From contig JAKUCV010001608.1 of assembly GCA_028386065.3 (NCBI GenBank), positions 42,060 to 106,059 of the forward strand: DNA of 64,000 bases, read 5' to 3'. The position numbers and the translations under genes were made by a program. Shown piece by piece: positions 31,727 through 43,725 of the stretch (its first letter is position 1; every line of letters starts with the position of its first letter). The stretch comes from Turnera subulata (lineage: Eukaryota; Streptophyta; Magnoliopsida; Malpighiales; Passifloraceae). The notes under the pieces are model-generated. The model was not told the DNA's origin. It searched no databases and saw only the letters and a program-made list of their open reading frames with translations.

Positions 31727-33073
31727 TCAATGGATCCGCCAACATATCCCCTGTACCACCTTGCGTGCAACCATGTCTCTCGCATAGTTATACTTGATAT
31801 CTATGTGTTTGGTTTTGCAATGGAACTTAGGATCCTTGGTGGAAGAAATTGCAGCCTGACTATCACAGTAGACTAATAGTGGATCAGTGTTTTCTGCATT
31901 ATCTACAAGGCTCTCTAAGAACCTTTTCAACCAAATAGCTTCTTCTGTTACTGAAGCGAGAGCCACATATTCGACTTCCATTATGGACAAGGATACACAA
32001 GATTGTTTCTTACTACTCCAGGATATGGCGCCACCACTTAGTAAGAAAACATATCCAGACGTAGACTTTCTATCTTTTGGATCCCCTCCATGGTCAGCAT
32101 CAATGTATCCAACCAATTGTAGATCCTGCCCGCCTCGATAAAAAATCAAGGAATCACCAGTCCCTTTTAGATATCTCATGATTCTCTTTATTGCTTTCCA
32201 ATGTGCTGGGCCCGGGTCAGATTAATATCTGCTTACCAAGCCAATTGCTTGACAGATATCTAGTCTAGTGCATACCATAGTATACATTAGACTTTCGACT
32301 GCGCTCCGTTATGGAACTCCGCTCATTTGTTCTCTTTCATCAGGAGTCTTAGGACACATGTGATTTCCCAAGGTATGGCCTTTGCTAATAGGAGTATCGA
32401 TAGGGTTACTATTTTGTACGTTCAATCGTTCAAGAACTTTTCTAATGTAATTCTCCTGGGAGAGATAGTTTCTTAGAATGATCTCTGGAACTCTTTACTC
32501 CAGATCATTTCCAGCTATAAGCATGTCATCAACATCTAATGTCAAAATCACAAACTTGTTTCTAGATCTTTTGGTATTTACACAATGGTCTTCTTTCGTC
32601 ATAGTAACATCATTTGATAAGACAACATTGTGAAAGCGTATATACCACTTCCTTGAAGATTGTTTAAGAACATAAATAGACTTCAAAAGTCTACAAACCT
32701 TATGTTTGTGGCCTTTTTCAATGAAACACTCAGGTTGTTCCATGTAAATCTCTTCACTCAAGTCACCATTGAGAAAGTCAATTTTGACATCCTTCTGATG
32801 TAGTTGTAGATCTAAGTTTGCAATAATAGCTAGAATCAAGCGAATAGAGGTAAAGCATACAACAGGTGAGAAAGTCTCTTTGTAGTCTATCCCAACCTGT
32901 TGCCCTTTCGCCACCAGTCGTGCCTTATATCTCTCAACTGTGCCATTAGCCTTGAGCTCAATCTTGAGAACCCATTTGTTCCCAATGACTTTGCGTCCTT
33001 TAGGGAGATCAACTAGTTCCCAAATTTGTTGACTCGCATGGACTCCATCTCTTCTTCCATTGCTTTTGTCCAT
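31727..33073 (-). pseudogene. C5 RT and RNase H, broken
   Basis: The RNase H frame (32179-31727) shows MRYLKGTGDSLIFY, GYIDADHGGDPKDRKSTSGYVFLL and VEYVALASVTEEAIWLKRF. It runs into a short deletion compared with C4 near KVV (C4 has NVKYLPTGDM there). The RT frame (33073-32495) shows NKWVLKIELKANG, DVKIDFLNG (usually KTAFLNG) and DVDDMLIAGND, where the catalytic YVDD has become DVDD. The stretch between them (32494-32180) is frame-shifted. Active-site changes and frame breaks make it dead. Confidence 0.9.
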
Positions 33074-34165
33074 TTGTCCTTAGAAGGGCTTGAGAGAGCC
33101 TCTTTTATATTTCTTGGCTCATGGTCATCATGCAGAAGAATCATAAAGAGTTCACCATTTTCGATATCAAATCGTCGGCGAGGAGTCTTTACATGTGAAC
33201 CACGTCTTAATTGTGATTCATTGTTCCCATCTGGATCAATGTGGCTCCCACTCGGATCAAAAATGTTAATCTCACTCCCACTTGGAATAAGATGCATTTT
33301 GTCGCGCTCACTTGAAGCAACAGGATTACTTGCATTCGCATTTGATGATGAAGGAGGTTGTTGATGAGAGACAAACTTATCTTCTGTTAAAATTCTCCCA
33401 CTCGAATGAAGTGATCCTTGATCCTCATTCTCAAATAAAGATAGGTCTTGTCCTACCTGACCCTTCTTAGGAAACTCATCCTCTAAGAATGTGACATCGC
33501 ATGACTCAAATTGAGTTACACTCCCACTGTCTTGCTGGCTTATGAACATATAATCCTTTGAGGTTTCAGAGTATCTAATAAAGATACTTTTCTTCCCTCT
33601 TGAGACCAATTTCCCATGTTTATGAGAAGAATCATTTGTATAAGCAGCACAATCCCAAGGTCTTAAAACACTCAGGTGGGGCTGTCTACCAGTCCACAAC
33701 TCATATGGAGTGGTTGCAACTGATTTTGGTAGGCACTCGGTTAAGTACATAGGCAGCTGTCAATAAGGCATCACCCCAAAAGGTAATTGGCAATTGAGCT
33801 TGTGCCATAATTGTCCTAACCAACTCGAGAAGCGTTCTATTCCGTCTCTCCGCAACACCATTTTGTTGAGGAGTGCTAGGTATAGTTAACTGATGGTTTA
33901 TGCCCTTTTCATCACAAATTCCTCTAAATTGGGCCAAGAGATACTCACGGCCACAATCAGTTCGAATGGCCTTAATTTTTCGATCCAATTGATTTTCCAG
34001 TAAGCTTATATAGCTTTGAAAGCATGTTAGTGCCTCTGATTTGTGGGATTTCAGATAGACATAACCATACCGAGTATAGTCGTCTATAAATGTGATGGAA
34101 TAGTATGCTCTGTGCCTGGCCTTAACATTCATAGGCGCACAGATGTCTGAATGGACTAATTGCAA
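33013..34165 (-). pseudogene. C5 integrase, core and C-terminus
   Basis: 34165-33701 encodes QLVHSDICAPMN, IDDYTRYGYVYLKSHKSEALTCF, IRTDCGREYL and GVAERRNRTLLELVRTIM, with the catalytic D, D and E all present. A frame change near 33720 leads to the C-terminal part (ELWTGRQPHLSVLRPW ... SSGRILTEDK). The acidic linker and RT start follow (SNANASNPVASSERDKMHL). The core looks undamaged apart from that one frameshift. Confidence 0.9.
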
Positions 34166-34177
34166 AGGAAATTCGGC

Positions 34178-35621
34178 TCAAGTTGCTTTGCCGAAAATTT
34201 TTCGTGCTGATTTTCCAGCTAAACAACATTCACAAGTAGACAATTCCACTTGTTCGATGCCTGGAAGCAAACCTTGTTTTGCTAGCCTTTGCATACTTTG
34301 TTGGCCAATATGACCAAGTCTAGCATGCCATAAGTTTGTATCAACATCATAATTACACGAAGAAACAATCATGGAAAAACAAGCATTATTATGAATAGAA
34401 ATATCATCCAAATCCATAGCATTAAACCCTCTGATCATGTAACCAAAACCGAATAAGGTTGAACACAAAGTCAACTTAACGAAATTGTCATGAAATAACA
34501 AAGTGAAACCCAAACTTATTAAAGTTATGACAGAGATAATATTTCGACGAATCGAAGGAGCAAGAAGGACATCATGTAGGAGAAGGTCTCGGCCACCACG
34601 CAGGACTAACTTACATGATCCAATTCTTTCAACGGCAACTTTAGAGTTGTTTCCCACATATATCCATTTTACTCCACGTGTGACGCGTCGAAAGTCAACA
34701 AAGGCATCACGTTCCTGCAATATGTAGTCCGTGGCTCTTGAGTCTACAATCAAAATAGGATTAGATTCAGTTAGAAAAACAGAGCTAGAAACACAAAGTT
34801 CACTAGCATAAGCAGTTGAAAGTACGCTTTTCTTAGGCTCAGTGTAATCACGAGCATAATGACCCTTTTAGTTACAGTTATAGCACTTCACACGTGCCAT
34901 ATTGGTACTTCGTCGGCTGAGCTGGCCCAATTTTCTTTCCCGAATGCTTTCTCTTCAAACGACCCTTGGGTTTGAAAATTGCCATATGTAACTCAGCATG
35001 TGGCTTACCAGCCTCACGCCTTTCCTCTTCCAACTCAAGGTGGTTCCAGACATCTTCCAAATTTTTGATTCAAACATTATGGATGAGATGCATTTTCATC
35101 TACTGCTAGTCATCGGGCAAAGAACGTATGATTGCTTGGATTTGTAGTTCATTAGGTAGGACATGCCCAGAATTTCTTAATTCCCTGATCATATTGGCCA
35201 TGTGCCTCATATGTTGTTTCATAGTATGACCTGGGTTTTTCTTATAGGAATCAAACTTGATTGTCAAAGACCTTAATTTTGTTACAAATAAGGTATTGTA
35301 GCTTGTCTTCAAAGCATTCCAAATAGCCAAATTATTTGGAAGGTCCTTGCAATCTAAGAAAATGTCCTCTTCCACTGCGCTCAGCAACGTACATCGAACA
35401 ATGGAATCCTTTTTCTTCCAAGCATCATAAGCCTCACGGTCACGCCTATGCTGAGCCGTATTGCCAGCTTCAGGCTCATCCATGACATGATTTATTGCCT
35501 CAAGAGCCTCCTGCTCTTCCAGCACATACTAGATTTTCACACTCCAGACTTCATAATTATCGCCATTTAGCTTCAACCCTGTGTTGAGCTCCTCGATAAT
35601 TGCACTTACAACAACAGTCAT
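34178..35621 (-). pseudogene. C5 Gag and protease, broken
   Basis: The start codon at 35621-35619 reads MTVVVSAIIEELNTGLKLNG, with a stop soon after (before YVLEEQEALEAIN). The Gag core follows (35525-35106: LLSAVEEDIFLDC, HTMKQHMRHMANMIRELRNSGH). The zinc knuckle is spoiled: CYNCN, a stop, then KGHYARDY, where the last Cys is Tyr. Protease reads IVDSRATDYIL, with Arg in place of the Gly of D-S-G. The pre-integrase (HARLGHIGQQSMQRLAKQGL) ends at a stop at about 34178. Packaging and protease functions are both lost. Confidence 0.9.
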
Positions 35622-35675
35622 TTTCTTTACACAATAGAATAGAGACCAAAAATTAGAATCATAAAAGACAAGGAG

Positions 35676-37390
35676 GTTTTTTCTCATCAACAACCTCCTT
35701 CATCAGTGAACTGCGAATGCAAGAAATTGTGTTGCTTCAAGTGAGAGCGGTATAATGCATCTTATTCCAAGTGGGAGTGAGATTAACATTTTTGATCCCG
35801 TGGGAGCCACATTGATCCAGATGGAAACAATGAATCACAATTAAGACTTGGTTCACGTGTAAAGACTCCTCGCCGACGATTTGATATCGAAGGTGGTGAA
35901 CTCTTTATGATGCTTCTGCATGATGACCATGAGCCAAGAAATATAAAAGAGGCTCTCTCAAGCCCTTCTAAGGACAAATGGACAAAAGCAATGGAAGAAG
36001 AGATGGAGTCCATGCCAGTCAACAAAGTTTGGGAACTAGTTGATCTCCCTAAAGGACACAAAGCCATTGGGAACAAATGGGTCCTCAAAATTAAGCTCAA
36101 GGCTGATGGCACAGTTGAGAGATATAAGGCTCGGCTGGTGGCGAAAGGGTATACACAACAGGTTGGGATAGACTACGAAGAGACTTTCTTACCTGTTGTA
36201 CGCTTTACCTCTATTCGTTTGATTCTAGCTATTGTTGCAAACTTCGATCTAGAATTACATCAGATGGATGTCAAAACTGCCTTTCTTAATGGTGAGTTGA
36301 GTAAAGAGATTTACATGGAATAACCTGAGTGTTTCATTAAAAAAGGCCACGAACATAAGGTTTGTAGACTTTTGAAGTCTATTTATGGTCTTAAACAATC
36401 TTCAAGGCGTGGTATATACGCTTTCACAATGTCGTCTTATCAAATGATTTTACTATGATGGAAGAAGACCATTGTGTATATACCAAAAGATCTAGAAACA
36501 AGTTTGTGATTTTGACATTATATGTTGATGACATCCTTATAGCTAGAAATGATCTGGAGTTCATCAACGAGGTTAAGACCTGATTGTCATCTCAATTTGA
36601 GATGGAAGATATGGGTGAAGCTGCATATATTCTTGGAGTAAAGATTTCAAGAGATCGTTCTAGAAAACTATTATATCTCTCCCAAGAGAATTACATTAGA
36701 AAAGTTCTTGAACGATTTAACATGCAAAATAGTAACCCTATCGATACTCCTATTAGCAAAGGCCATACCCTGGGAAATCACAAGTTTTCTAAGACTCCTG
36801 AAGAAAGAGAACAAATGAGCCGATTTCCATATCGGAGCGCAGTCGGAGTCTGATGTATACTATGGTATGCACTAGACCAGATATTTGTCAAGCCATTGGC
36901 TTGGTAAGCAGATATCAATCTGACCCAGGCCTAGCATATTGGAAAGCAGTAAAGAGAATCATGAGACATCTGAAAGGGACTGCTGATTACTCGCTTTGTT
37001 ATCGAGGCAGGCAGGATCTACAATTGATTGGATACGCTAATGCTGACCATGGAGGGGATCCAGACGATAGAAAGTCTACGTCTGGATATGTTTTCTTACT
37101 ATGTGGTGGCGCCATATCCTGGAGCAGTAAGAAACAATCATGTGTATCAAGGATCCAGTGTTAGTCTACTGTGACAGTTAGGCTGCAATTTCTTCCACCA
37201 AGGATCCTAAGTTCCATTTCAAAACCAAACACATAGATACCAAGTATAACTCTGCGAGAGATATGGTTGCACACAAGGTGGTGAATGTGAAGTATTTACC
37301 TACAGGGGATATGTTGGAAGATCCATTGACTAAACCTATACCTAGAGATGTGTTTGTTAAACACATTAAGTCTCAAGGATTGCATAGGTT
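35676..37390 (+). pseudogene. C4 part 2: RT and RNase H, broken
   Basis: C4 resumes with CTCATCAACAACCTCC (SHQQPPSS-equivalent). RT is largely readable at 35907-36323: VWELVDLPKGHKAIGNKWVLKIKLKADG, KARLVAKGYTQQVGIDYEETF, DVKTAFLNG. A TAA at 36321 replaces a Gln codon. A frame break in LKQSSR follows, then LYVDDILIARND (catalytic YVDD kept), 36584-36853 (EMEDMGEAAYILGVKISRD) and 36853-37164 (TRPDICQAIGLVSRYQSDP ... KSTSGYVFLLCGG). About 100 bp of RNase H are deleted at 37150 (VSRIQC join). The remaining tail ends at DVFVKHIKSQGLHRF, about 37393. Confidence 0.9.
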
Positions 37391-37393
37391 TTG

Positions 37394-38169
37394 AATATTT
37401 CATTTTATTTTTTTCCCATTGTTCACATAACTATTTAATGTTTTTCTAATTATCAATAAAGTTGAATTTCATACATATATGTGTTTTTTTTATGGATGTT
37501 ATGTACATTCCTGAATTAATTGTTTTATCGTAAAGTATGTCAAGTAGACAAGAGGTTGGCCTTCTCACACAGGTAACCGCCTCCTTATCTTAGTGATAAG
37601 TGGAGATGAGACGAGTTTTAAGTAAATTATCATATGGATAATTTGAGAGCCAATGGCTTAAACGTCGAACTAGTAATGACAAAAGGTCATTGCATAGATG
37701 AATTATGTTCATTTAGTCTACTTTATGGGCCAGATCTGAGTTCAAGTTAATGGGTAGATCAAGGAATTCAAGTTTGGACACTTAAGGTGTCTAAATATCT
37801 TCTGTACAACATTCCTTACAGGAAAAGACATACGCTCCACGGAAAAGGAGAAAATATTATAGCACATGTATCATACCATGTGTGCATCATTATCGACCAA
37901 AAGGGTTAACATAAGTTTAATCTCCGCTTATTGTTGTTTGAGACCCTGAGCTTCTATGGTGGCTCTACTGTGTACCCTCAGGACTCCGATTAGGGTACTT
38001 GCGTACTTTCTGATCTACTTAAATTTTTGTGAGAGGCTATATATTCCTAACAGATGTATAGCATTTGACTCTCAAAGTATGCTGGTCGCACAATCTACTT
38101 CCCTGTATGAATTTCTGTGACTCTCAGAGAATTTGTTTCTCATGATTATTGTGTGTGTACACTCCCATT
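37394..38169 (+). other. C4 3' untranslated region
   Basis: Non-coding. It is the inverted counterpart of the C5 3' region (28466-28954 joined to 31095-31726), without the CACTA element. It therefore shows the empty CACTA target site. Confidence 0.85.
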
Positions 38170-38185
38170 ATGTGTGAGTGGGAGA
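38170..38185 (+). promoter_or_regulatory. C4 polypurine tract
   Basis: ATGTGTGAGTGGGAGA lies directly before the 3' LTR start TGTTGG. Confidence 0.8.
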
Positions 38186-38588
38186 TGTTGGAATAAAATG
38201 ATAGATACACCCATAATGGGGTACACGGACATGACTGATTGTAGGGACCTCCACTAATCAGGCAACATAATCCGTTCACCCACAATGGGTGCAAGATGAT
38301 TGTTGCTTTGCTGTAAAGTAAAGTGAAGGAATCCTTTCAACAATCAGGCAACTATCCGTTCTTTCTATAAACCAGTAACCTGACGGGTTATGTGGTATGT
38401 ATGAAAAACCTAACGTAGACACATACAGAAAACATTGAGAGCACAGAAAGGAGGGTTTAGGTTGTGGAGACTCGGAAGTCGATCCAACAAACCGTGACGA
38501 CTTCCTCCGATCGGTAAATATAGTTAAGCTCCCGATCCTGCTTCCGCTGTATCGCTAGGAAATAGAAGTAAGTTTCTTACACTATGCA
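38186..38588 (+). repeat. C4 3' LTR
   Basis: 403 bp, TGTTGGAATAAAATG...CTATGCA; inverted match of 28063-28465. The 5' LTR of C4 is missing, because the element is joined to C3 at 26788. Confidence 0.88.
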
Positions 38589-38753
38589 TTCCTTCAATAC
38601 GGGTGCCAAATATACAGGTAGTGATTTAATAAACTTTCAGACTGTTTGCAGGATTCCTCTCTATTTTACACAAATCCCATTACCCATCGTTTTCTAAACA
38701 TAAATTAAAGTTAATTAATAAACAAGTTAATTTTTTTTTTGCTGACAAGATCA
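38589..38753. other. Short unassigned spacer
   Basis: 165 bp between the C4 LTR and the LINE. AT-rich, no feature recognised apart from the LINE target duplication at its right edge. Confidence 0.6.
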
Positions 38754-38840
38754 TTCGGTTAATATTTGGTGCTAAAGGCTTCCTCTGTGAGTGTTGGACG
38801 TTTGGCCTTGGAGCGCTGCAACATTTAAGGCGCCTTAACT

Positions 38841-40115
38841 TTGCCAAAGCGTATGAAGAGCCGCACCCAGAATTCAGGAGCGGCTTCTACAACCTCCTGG
38901 GCTAAGGTACTTTCCAGTGCCCCTAAAGCTCCTCAGACTCTGAAATTTGTTGAACCAGTCTTTGATGCTACTACACATGTTATTTCTATACCCCCTGAAC
39001 TGCTTGCAATTGGTAGAAAGAAATATTCTATGTGTTTAATAGGCCAGTTTATAGGCAATGCTCCAAAGGTTGGTTTCATCCATGCTGTGCTTAATAAACT
39101 TTGGGGTCGTGATGGTGAGAATGTGGTATCAACATATAAAGATGGTTTGTTCCTCTTCCAATTTCCGAATGACTCTACCTATTTTCGTGCCCTTTACCGT
39201 GGCCCATGGCATGTTGGAGGTATCCCGTTGATCCTTTGGCCTTGGCATTCATCAATTAAGAAACTGGACTCCTCCACTATTGTTTATCCTATTTGGGTAC
39301 AATTGAGAAATGTGCCACTTGAATTACTCACTGAGGAGGGACTTAGCTATTTGGCTAGCAACTTGGGTACCCCTTTGCACTCTGATCAAGACTGTTCTAG
39401 ACTTTTTAGAGGTGATCGGGCAAATGTATGTGTTGAAATAGACTTTTCCAAGCCTTTGCAGCAAGAGCTAATTGTGGATATCAATGGGGAAAAAGCTGAA
39501 ATTGCTATCTCTTACTCCTGGAAGCCACAATTTTGTGATGGTTGCAAAAGTTGGGGTCATCATGTTTTAGCTTGTCCCAGCAAGAGGATCACTACTCAAT
39601 GGATCCAGAAAGCTAAACCTCCTACCAAATCTGGTAATGTTTCAACTGATGTTATAAAAGTGAATACTCAAGCAACCTTGCCTAATGCGCTAATGCCTAC
39701 TTCTGCTCCCTCTCTCACTACTTCTACTGGATTAAATGCTGGGAATTCTTGTCTTACCTCTTGTGTTGTTCCTGCCCCAACAAACATTATGCATCAGGAT
39801 TTTTCTCACAAAAAAGCAGATGACTCTTTATCACATATTACTTCTAACTCTGCCAATGATGAATCAGCAGTTTTACCTGCTATTGTTCCAGTTGCTACAG
39901 ATGTTGTTATCCCTATTGTGCAAGTTGATACAGACATTATTCCAGTTTCTAGCCCGAAAAAACCTCGCGCCGCCTCAGCCGGTGTTGGTAAGCTTGTCCA
40001 GCAAATTGCCAAACCCCAGCCTAGGAAAGGTCGCGGGAAAAAACAAAAGTCTGCTCCAGTTTCAGTTTCCATCTCCTCTCCAGGGAGTGTAGTGCCTCTT
40101 GTATTGCCTACTTAA
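38841..40115 (+). CDS. LINE ORF1 protein (DUF4283 plus CCHC zinc knuckle)
   Basis: The 424-residue frame opens MPKRMKSRTQNSGAAS. Residues about 50-190 carry the DUF4283-type region typical of plant LINE ORF1 (YSMCLIGQFIG, AVLNKLWGRDG, FLFQFPNDSTYFRALYRGPWHVGG). A CCHC knuckle, CDGCKSWGHHVLAC, lies at about 233-246. The remaining 180 residues are low-complexity and rich in Ser, Pro, Ala and Val, with a basic patch (PRKGRGKKQK) near the end. The protein is expected to bind LINE RNA. The ATG was chosen as the first in the frame after a plausible short leader. Its TAA stop overlaps the ORF2 start by one base (TAATG, 40113-40117). The frame is intact. Confidence 0.88.
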   Translation: MPKRMKSRTQNSGAASTTSWAKVLSSAPKAPQTLKFVEPVFDATTHVISIPPELLAIGRKKYSMCLIGQFIGNAPKVGFIHAVLNKLWGRDGENVVSTYKDGLFLFQFPNDSTYFRALYRGPWHVGGIPLILWPWHSSIKKLDSSTIVYPIWVQLRNVPLELLTEEGLSYLASNLGTPLHSDQDCSRLFRGDRANVCVEIDFSKPLQQELIVDINGEKAEIAISYSWKPQFCDGCKSWGHHVLACPSKRITTQWIQKAKPPTKSGNVSTDVIKVNTQATLPNALMPTSAPSLTTSTGLNAGNSCLTSCVVPAPTNIMHQDFSHKKADDSLSHITSNSANDESAVLPAIVPVATDVVIPIVQVDTDIIPVSSPKKPRAASAGVGKLVQQIAKPQPRKGRGKKQKSAPVSVSISSPGSVVPLVLPT

Positions 40116-43100
40116 TGCGGTGGTGCACTTGGAATGTCAGGGGGTTAAATGACCCCTCAAAGCAAAGGCAAGTACTTCAGTATCTTCACTCTAGTTCTGC
40201 TGATATAGTATGTTTAGTTGAAACAAAAATTCAATCCCAGCATGCTTCTGATGTTCGAAAAAGTTTTCTTCCTCACTGGAATTTTGCACACAACTATATG
40301 CATGCACGTTTGGGGCGTATTTGGCTTCTTTGGACAGCTAAAGTTTCTATTACAGTTCTTTCCTCCTCTGCTCAAGCACTCCACTGTTCTGTTGTCTGCC
40401 CTAGTGAACACTTGAACTGTTATGCATCATTTATCTACGGATCCAATTCTGCCATGGAAAGATCTTCTCTCTATGCTAGTATTTCCAATTTTGCAACTAT
40501 GGTAGGTCATAATCCATGGTGCTTGATGGGTGACTTCAACATAGTTTGCTCTCCATCTGAATCTAGCTCTTCTATCTCACATCTTACTTCTGATATTGCA
40601 AGTTTTAACACCTGCCTCCGATCTAATGGGCTACTTGATCATCCATTTACTGGACCACTCTTTACATGGTCCAATAGGCAGTATGATAACCCCATCTTTC
40701 GCAAATTGGACAGATTTTTAGTCAATGCTGAATGGTTCTCTATCCTTTCATACAGCCTTGTGGAATTTAAAACACCTGGAATCTCTGACCATTGTCCTAT
40801 CCTTTTCACAAGTTGCATTTCTTCTACATCTGGTCCTCGGCCATTTAAATTCTGCAACTATTGGACTAACCATTCAGATTTCCTTTCTGTTGTGTCCGAC
40901 AACTGGTCAATTCCTGTAACGGGTTATGCCATGTATAAACTGTGGCACAAGTTGAAGCATCTTAAGCAAGGCCTCAAACAACTCCATCAGTCTGCATATA
41001 GAGACTTATCTAAAAATATTGTTCTAGTAGAGAAGGAATTAAAGGCTGTCCAATCTCAACTCTTTGGAGGAATTGTAAATAATGATCTCCTATTACTTGA
41101 ACAGAGTCTACTCATTTCTCTTGCTGACTTAAGAGCTGCAGAAGAATCCTCTTTAAGACAACCCTCCAGAATCAAATGGTTGGCTTGTGGAGATTCCAAC
41201 ACTAAATATTTTCATAATGTGATGAAAGTTAGAGCTGCCAAGAATGCAATCCGAACTATTGCTACACCACAGGGTCTAGTTCTAATTGATCCCCAGCAAA
41301 TTGAAGATGCAATTGTGCATTTTTATTCTGACTTTCTGGGCAGGAAAAATTCAGATGTGACTGCTGGATCTGTTCTTTATTTCCAATCTCTGCTGCAACG
41401 CTCCCTCTCTGAGGCAGATTCTTTGCAACTAGTTGCTGAAATTACTGATGTTGAAATCAAGCAAGCTATGTTTTCCTTAGGCACTAACAAGGCCCCTGGG
41501 CCTGATGGCTACACTCCAGAATTCTTTAAATCGGCCTGGAGCATTGTTGGAGCTGATGTAAATAGTGCTATAAAGGAATTTTTCAACTCTGGGAAGATGT
41601 TGAAGAGTATTAACTCTACTATACTTAGTCTGATCCCCAAGGTTCCGAATGCACAAAAACTTACTGATTTTCGCCCCATTGCTTGTTGCACAACTCTGTA
41701 CAAATGCATTGCAAAGATCCTTGCCAATAGACTTCAAAAATGCTTGCCTTCCCTTATTAGTAACAGCCAGACAGCCTTCATACTAGGCAGAAGAATTGTT
41801 GACAATGTATTACTTGCTCACGAGTTAGTCCATAATTATCACAAGACTGATTTGTCCAGCAGGTGTGTTATGAAGGTGGACCTCATGAAGGCATTTGATT
41901 CAGTTGATTGGAACTTCTTACTTAATGTACTAACGGCAATGCGGTTTCCTCCCAAGTTCATTAACTGGCTGAATGCTTGTTTTTCCACTGCCATGTTTTC
42001 TGTGTCTATCAATGGTGCTCTCTGCGGTTATTTTCAAGGTGGCAAAGGTATGAGACAAGGTGATCCTCTTTCACCCTATCTCTTTGTAATTTCTATGGAA
42101 ATACTCTCATGCTTATTGTCACAAGCTGCCACAAATCAGACCTTACCATATCACCCGAAATGTTCTAAACTCCAACTCACACATCTTTGTTTTGCTGATG
42201 ATCTGATGGTGTTTTCGGATGGAAGCTTCCAAGCAGCTGTTGCTATTACCAATGTCTTCAAGGAATTTTATTTCCTTTCGGGTTTGAAGTTTAACCCATC
42301 AAAAAGTGAAGTATTTTTTGCAGGAGTTTCTCTTAGTGATGCCTTGCGGTTTACACAGTTATGTGGTTTCAAAACTGGCTCCCTCCCTGTGAGGTATCTG
42401 GGTGTACCCCTAATCTCTGGTAGACTCTCTTACAGTTACTGCCAGCCCCTTATTGATAAAATCATGGCCCGAGTGAATTCTTAGTGCTCTAAATACCTCT
42501 CATTTGCTGGAAAATTGCAGCTAGTAATTTCGGTGCTTTTTAGTATTCAAAACTACTGGTCAAGTATTTTTATCTTGCCTACTAAAGTCTTAAAGGAGGT
42601 GGAACGGCTCTGCTCTTCTTTCCTATGGTCTGGTACCTCCACAAACGCACGCAAAGCCAAGGTTGCATGGTCCGAACTTACCCTTCCTAAACAGGAAGGC
42701 GGACTTGGCATCAAGAAATTGAAGGAATGGAACCACTCTTGCATTGCTAGGCATTTATGGAACCTGTTGTTATGTGCTGGCTGACTTTGGGTTGCTTGGG
42801 TGTCTACTTATGTGCTAAAAGGAAGAAGTATCTGGAGTATACCCATACCTACTATTTGTTCTTGGAGTATGCGCAAGATATTGCAAGTGAGAACTTCTTT
42901 CAAATCGGCTATCTCTCATTCTGTTGGTAATGGACAGCACACTTATGTGTGGTGGGATTGTTGGCATCCTAATGGTGATCTCTTAAATCTTATCCCCACT
43001 ACAATGATTCCTGGTACTAAAATTCCTCTTCAAGCCAAGGTCTGCGCACTAATATCACAAAATCAGTGGCATTGGCCTATTTCACGGGTACAAATTATCT

Positions 43101-43725
43101 CTCAATTACAGCAATCAGCAGCAGCTTCAATCAATCCTTCCTCTGAAGATGACCTGATTCACTGGAAGCTTTCACCTTCAGGGCTGTACACTGTTAAAAG
43201 TGCATGGAATTATATCCGCACAAAGCATTCTCGAGTAACTTGGTATAAACTTCTGTGGTCTGGAGGTTTCATCCCAAAAGGAAAAGATTGCAGACTTGGG
43301 GTATTCTCACGGATGCTTCTTGCCTATTCTGCTCACATTCTGAGGAAACTAGGGATCACTTATTTTTTGAGTGTCCTTTTGCAGCAACCATTTGGTCTCG
43401 TATCCTTCTGTTATGTCACATCTCTCGCCCTACTGGAGCCTGGCAAGCAGAATTTCTATGGGCACAACGTTTCCTCCAGAAGAAAACAATTAAATCCATG
43501 ATTCTTCGCATTGCTTGGTGTGCGTGCATTTACCACATATGGAAGGAGAGAAATTCTCGGTTATTCACTCAAAATCATCGTTCTCCTGATGTTGTCTTTG
43601 TTGAGGTCTGTAATGATGTAAAGATGCGATTTTATGGCTTATGTAACCTCAAGCCTCGATCTTTAACCCCAGAACTACAACAACTTTGTGATTTTTGGTG
43701 TATCAAATTTGTTACCCCTGTTTGA
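40115..43725 (+). pseudogene. LINE ORF2: endonuclease, RT and zf-RVT, two stops and a frameshift
   Basis: The open part (40115-42484, 789 codons) starts MRWCTWNVRGLND. The AP-endonuclease residues are visible: WNVRG, CLVETK, LMGDFNIV, GISDHCPI. RT follows with NKAPGPDGYTPEFFK, RPIACCTTLYKCIAKILANRL, KVDLMKAFDSVDW, MRQGDPLSPYLF and the catalytic FADD (CFADDLMVFSDG). A TAG at 42482-42484 sits where a Trp codon is expected (the frame continues CSKYLSFAGKLQL). A TGA follows at 42782, then a frameshift near 43257. The zf-RVT region lies at the C-terminus (CLFCSHSEETRDHLFFECPF). EN and RT together cut the target and copy RNA into it. A truncated EN-RT product could still be made. Confidence 0.92.

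Larger units (their letters stand above)
28063..35675 (-). mobile_element. C5: opposite-strand copia copy inserted in C4
   Basis: A minus-strand element of the same family as C4. From left to right it has the 3' LTR (28063-28465), a 3' untranslated region interrupted by a CACTA element (28955-31094), RNase H and RT, integrase, protease, and Gag with its start at 35621. Only about 55 bp of leader precede Gag, and there is no 5' LTR or primer site on the right. It is a 5'-truncated insertion, or one end was lost by rearrangement. With C4 part 2 it forms a long inverted repeat. Confidence 0.85.
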
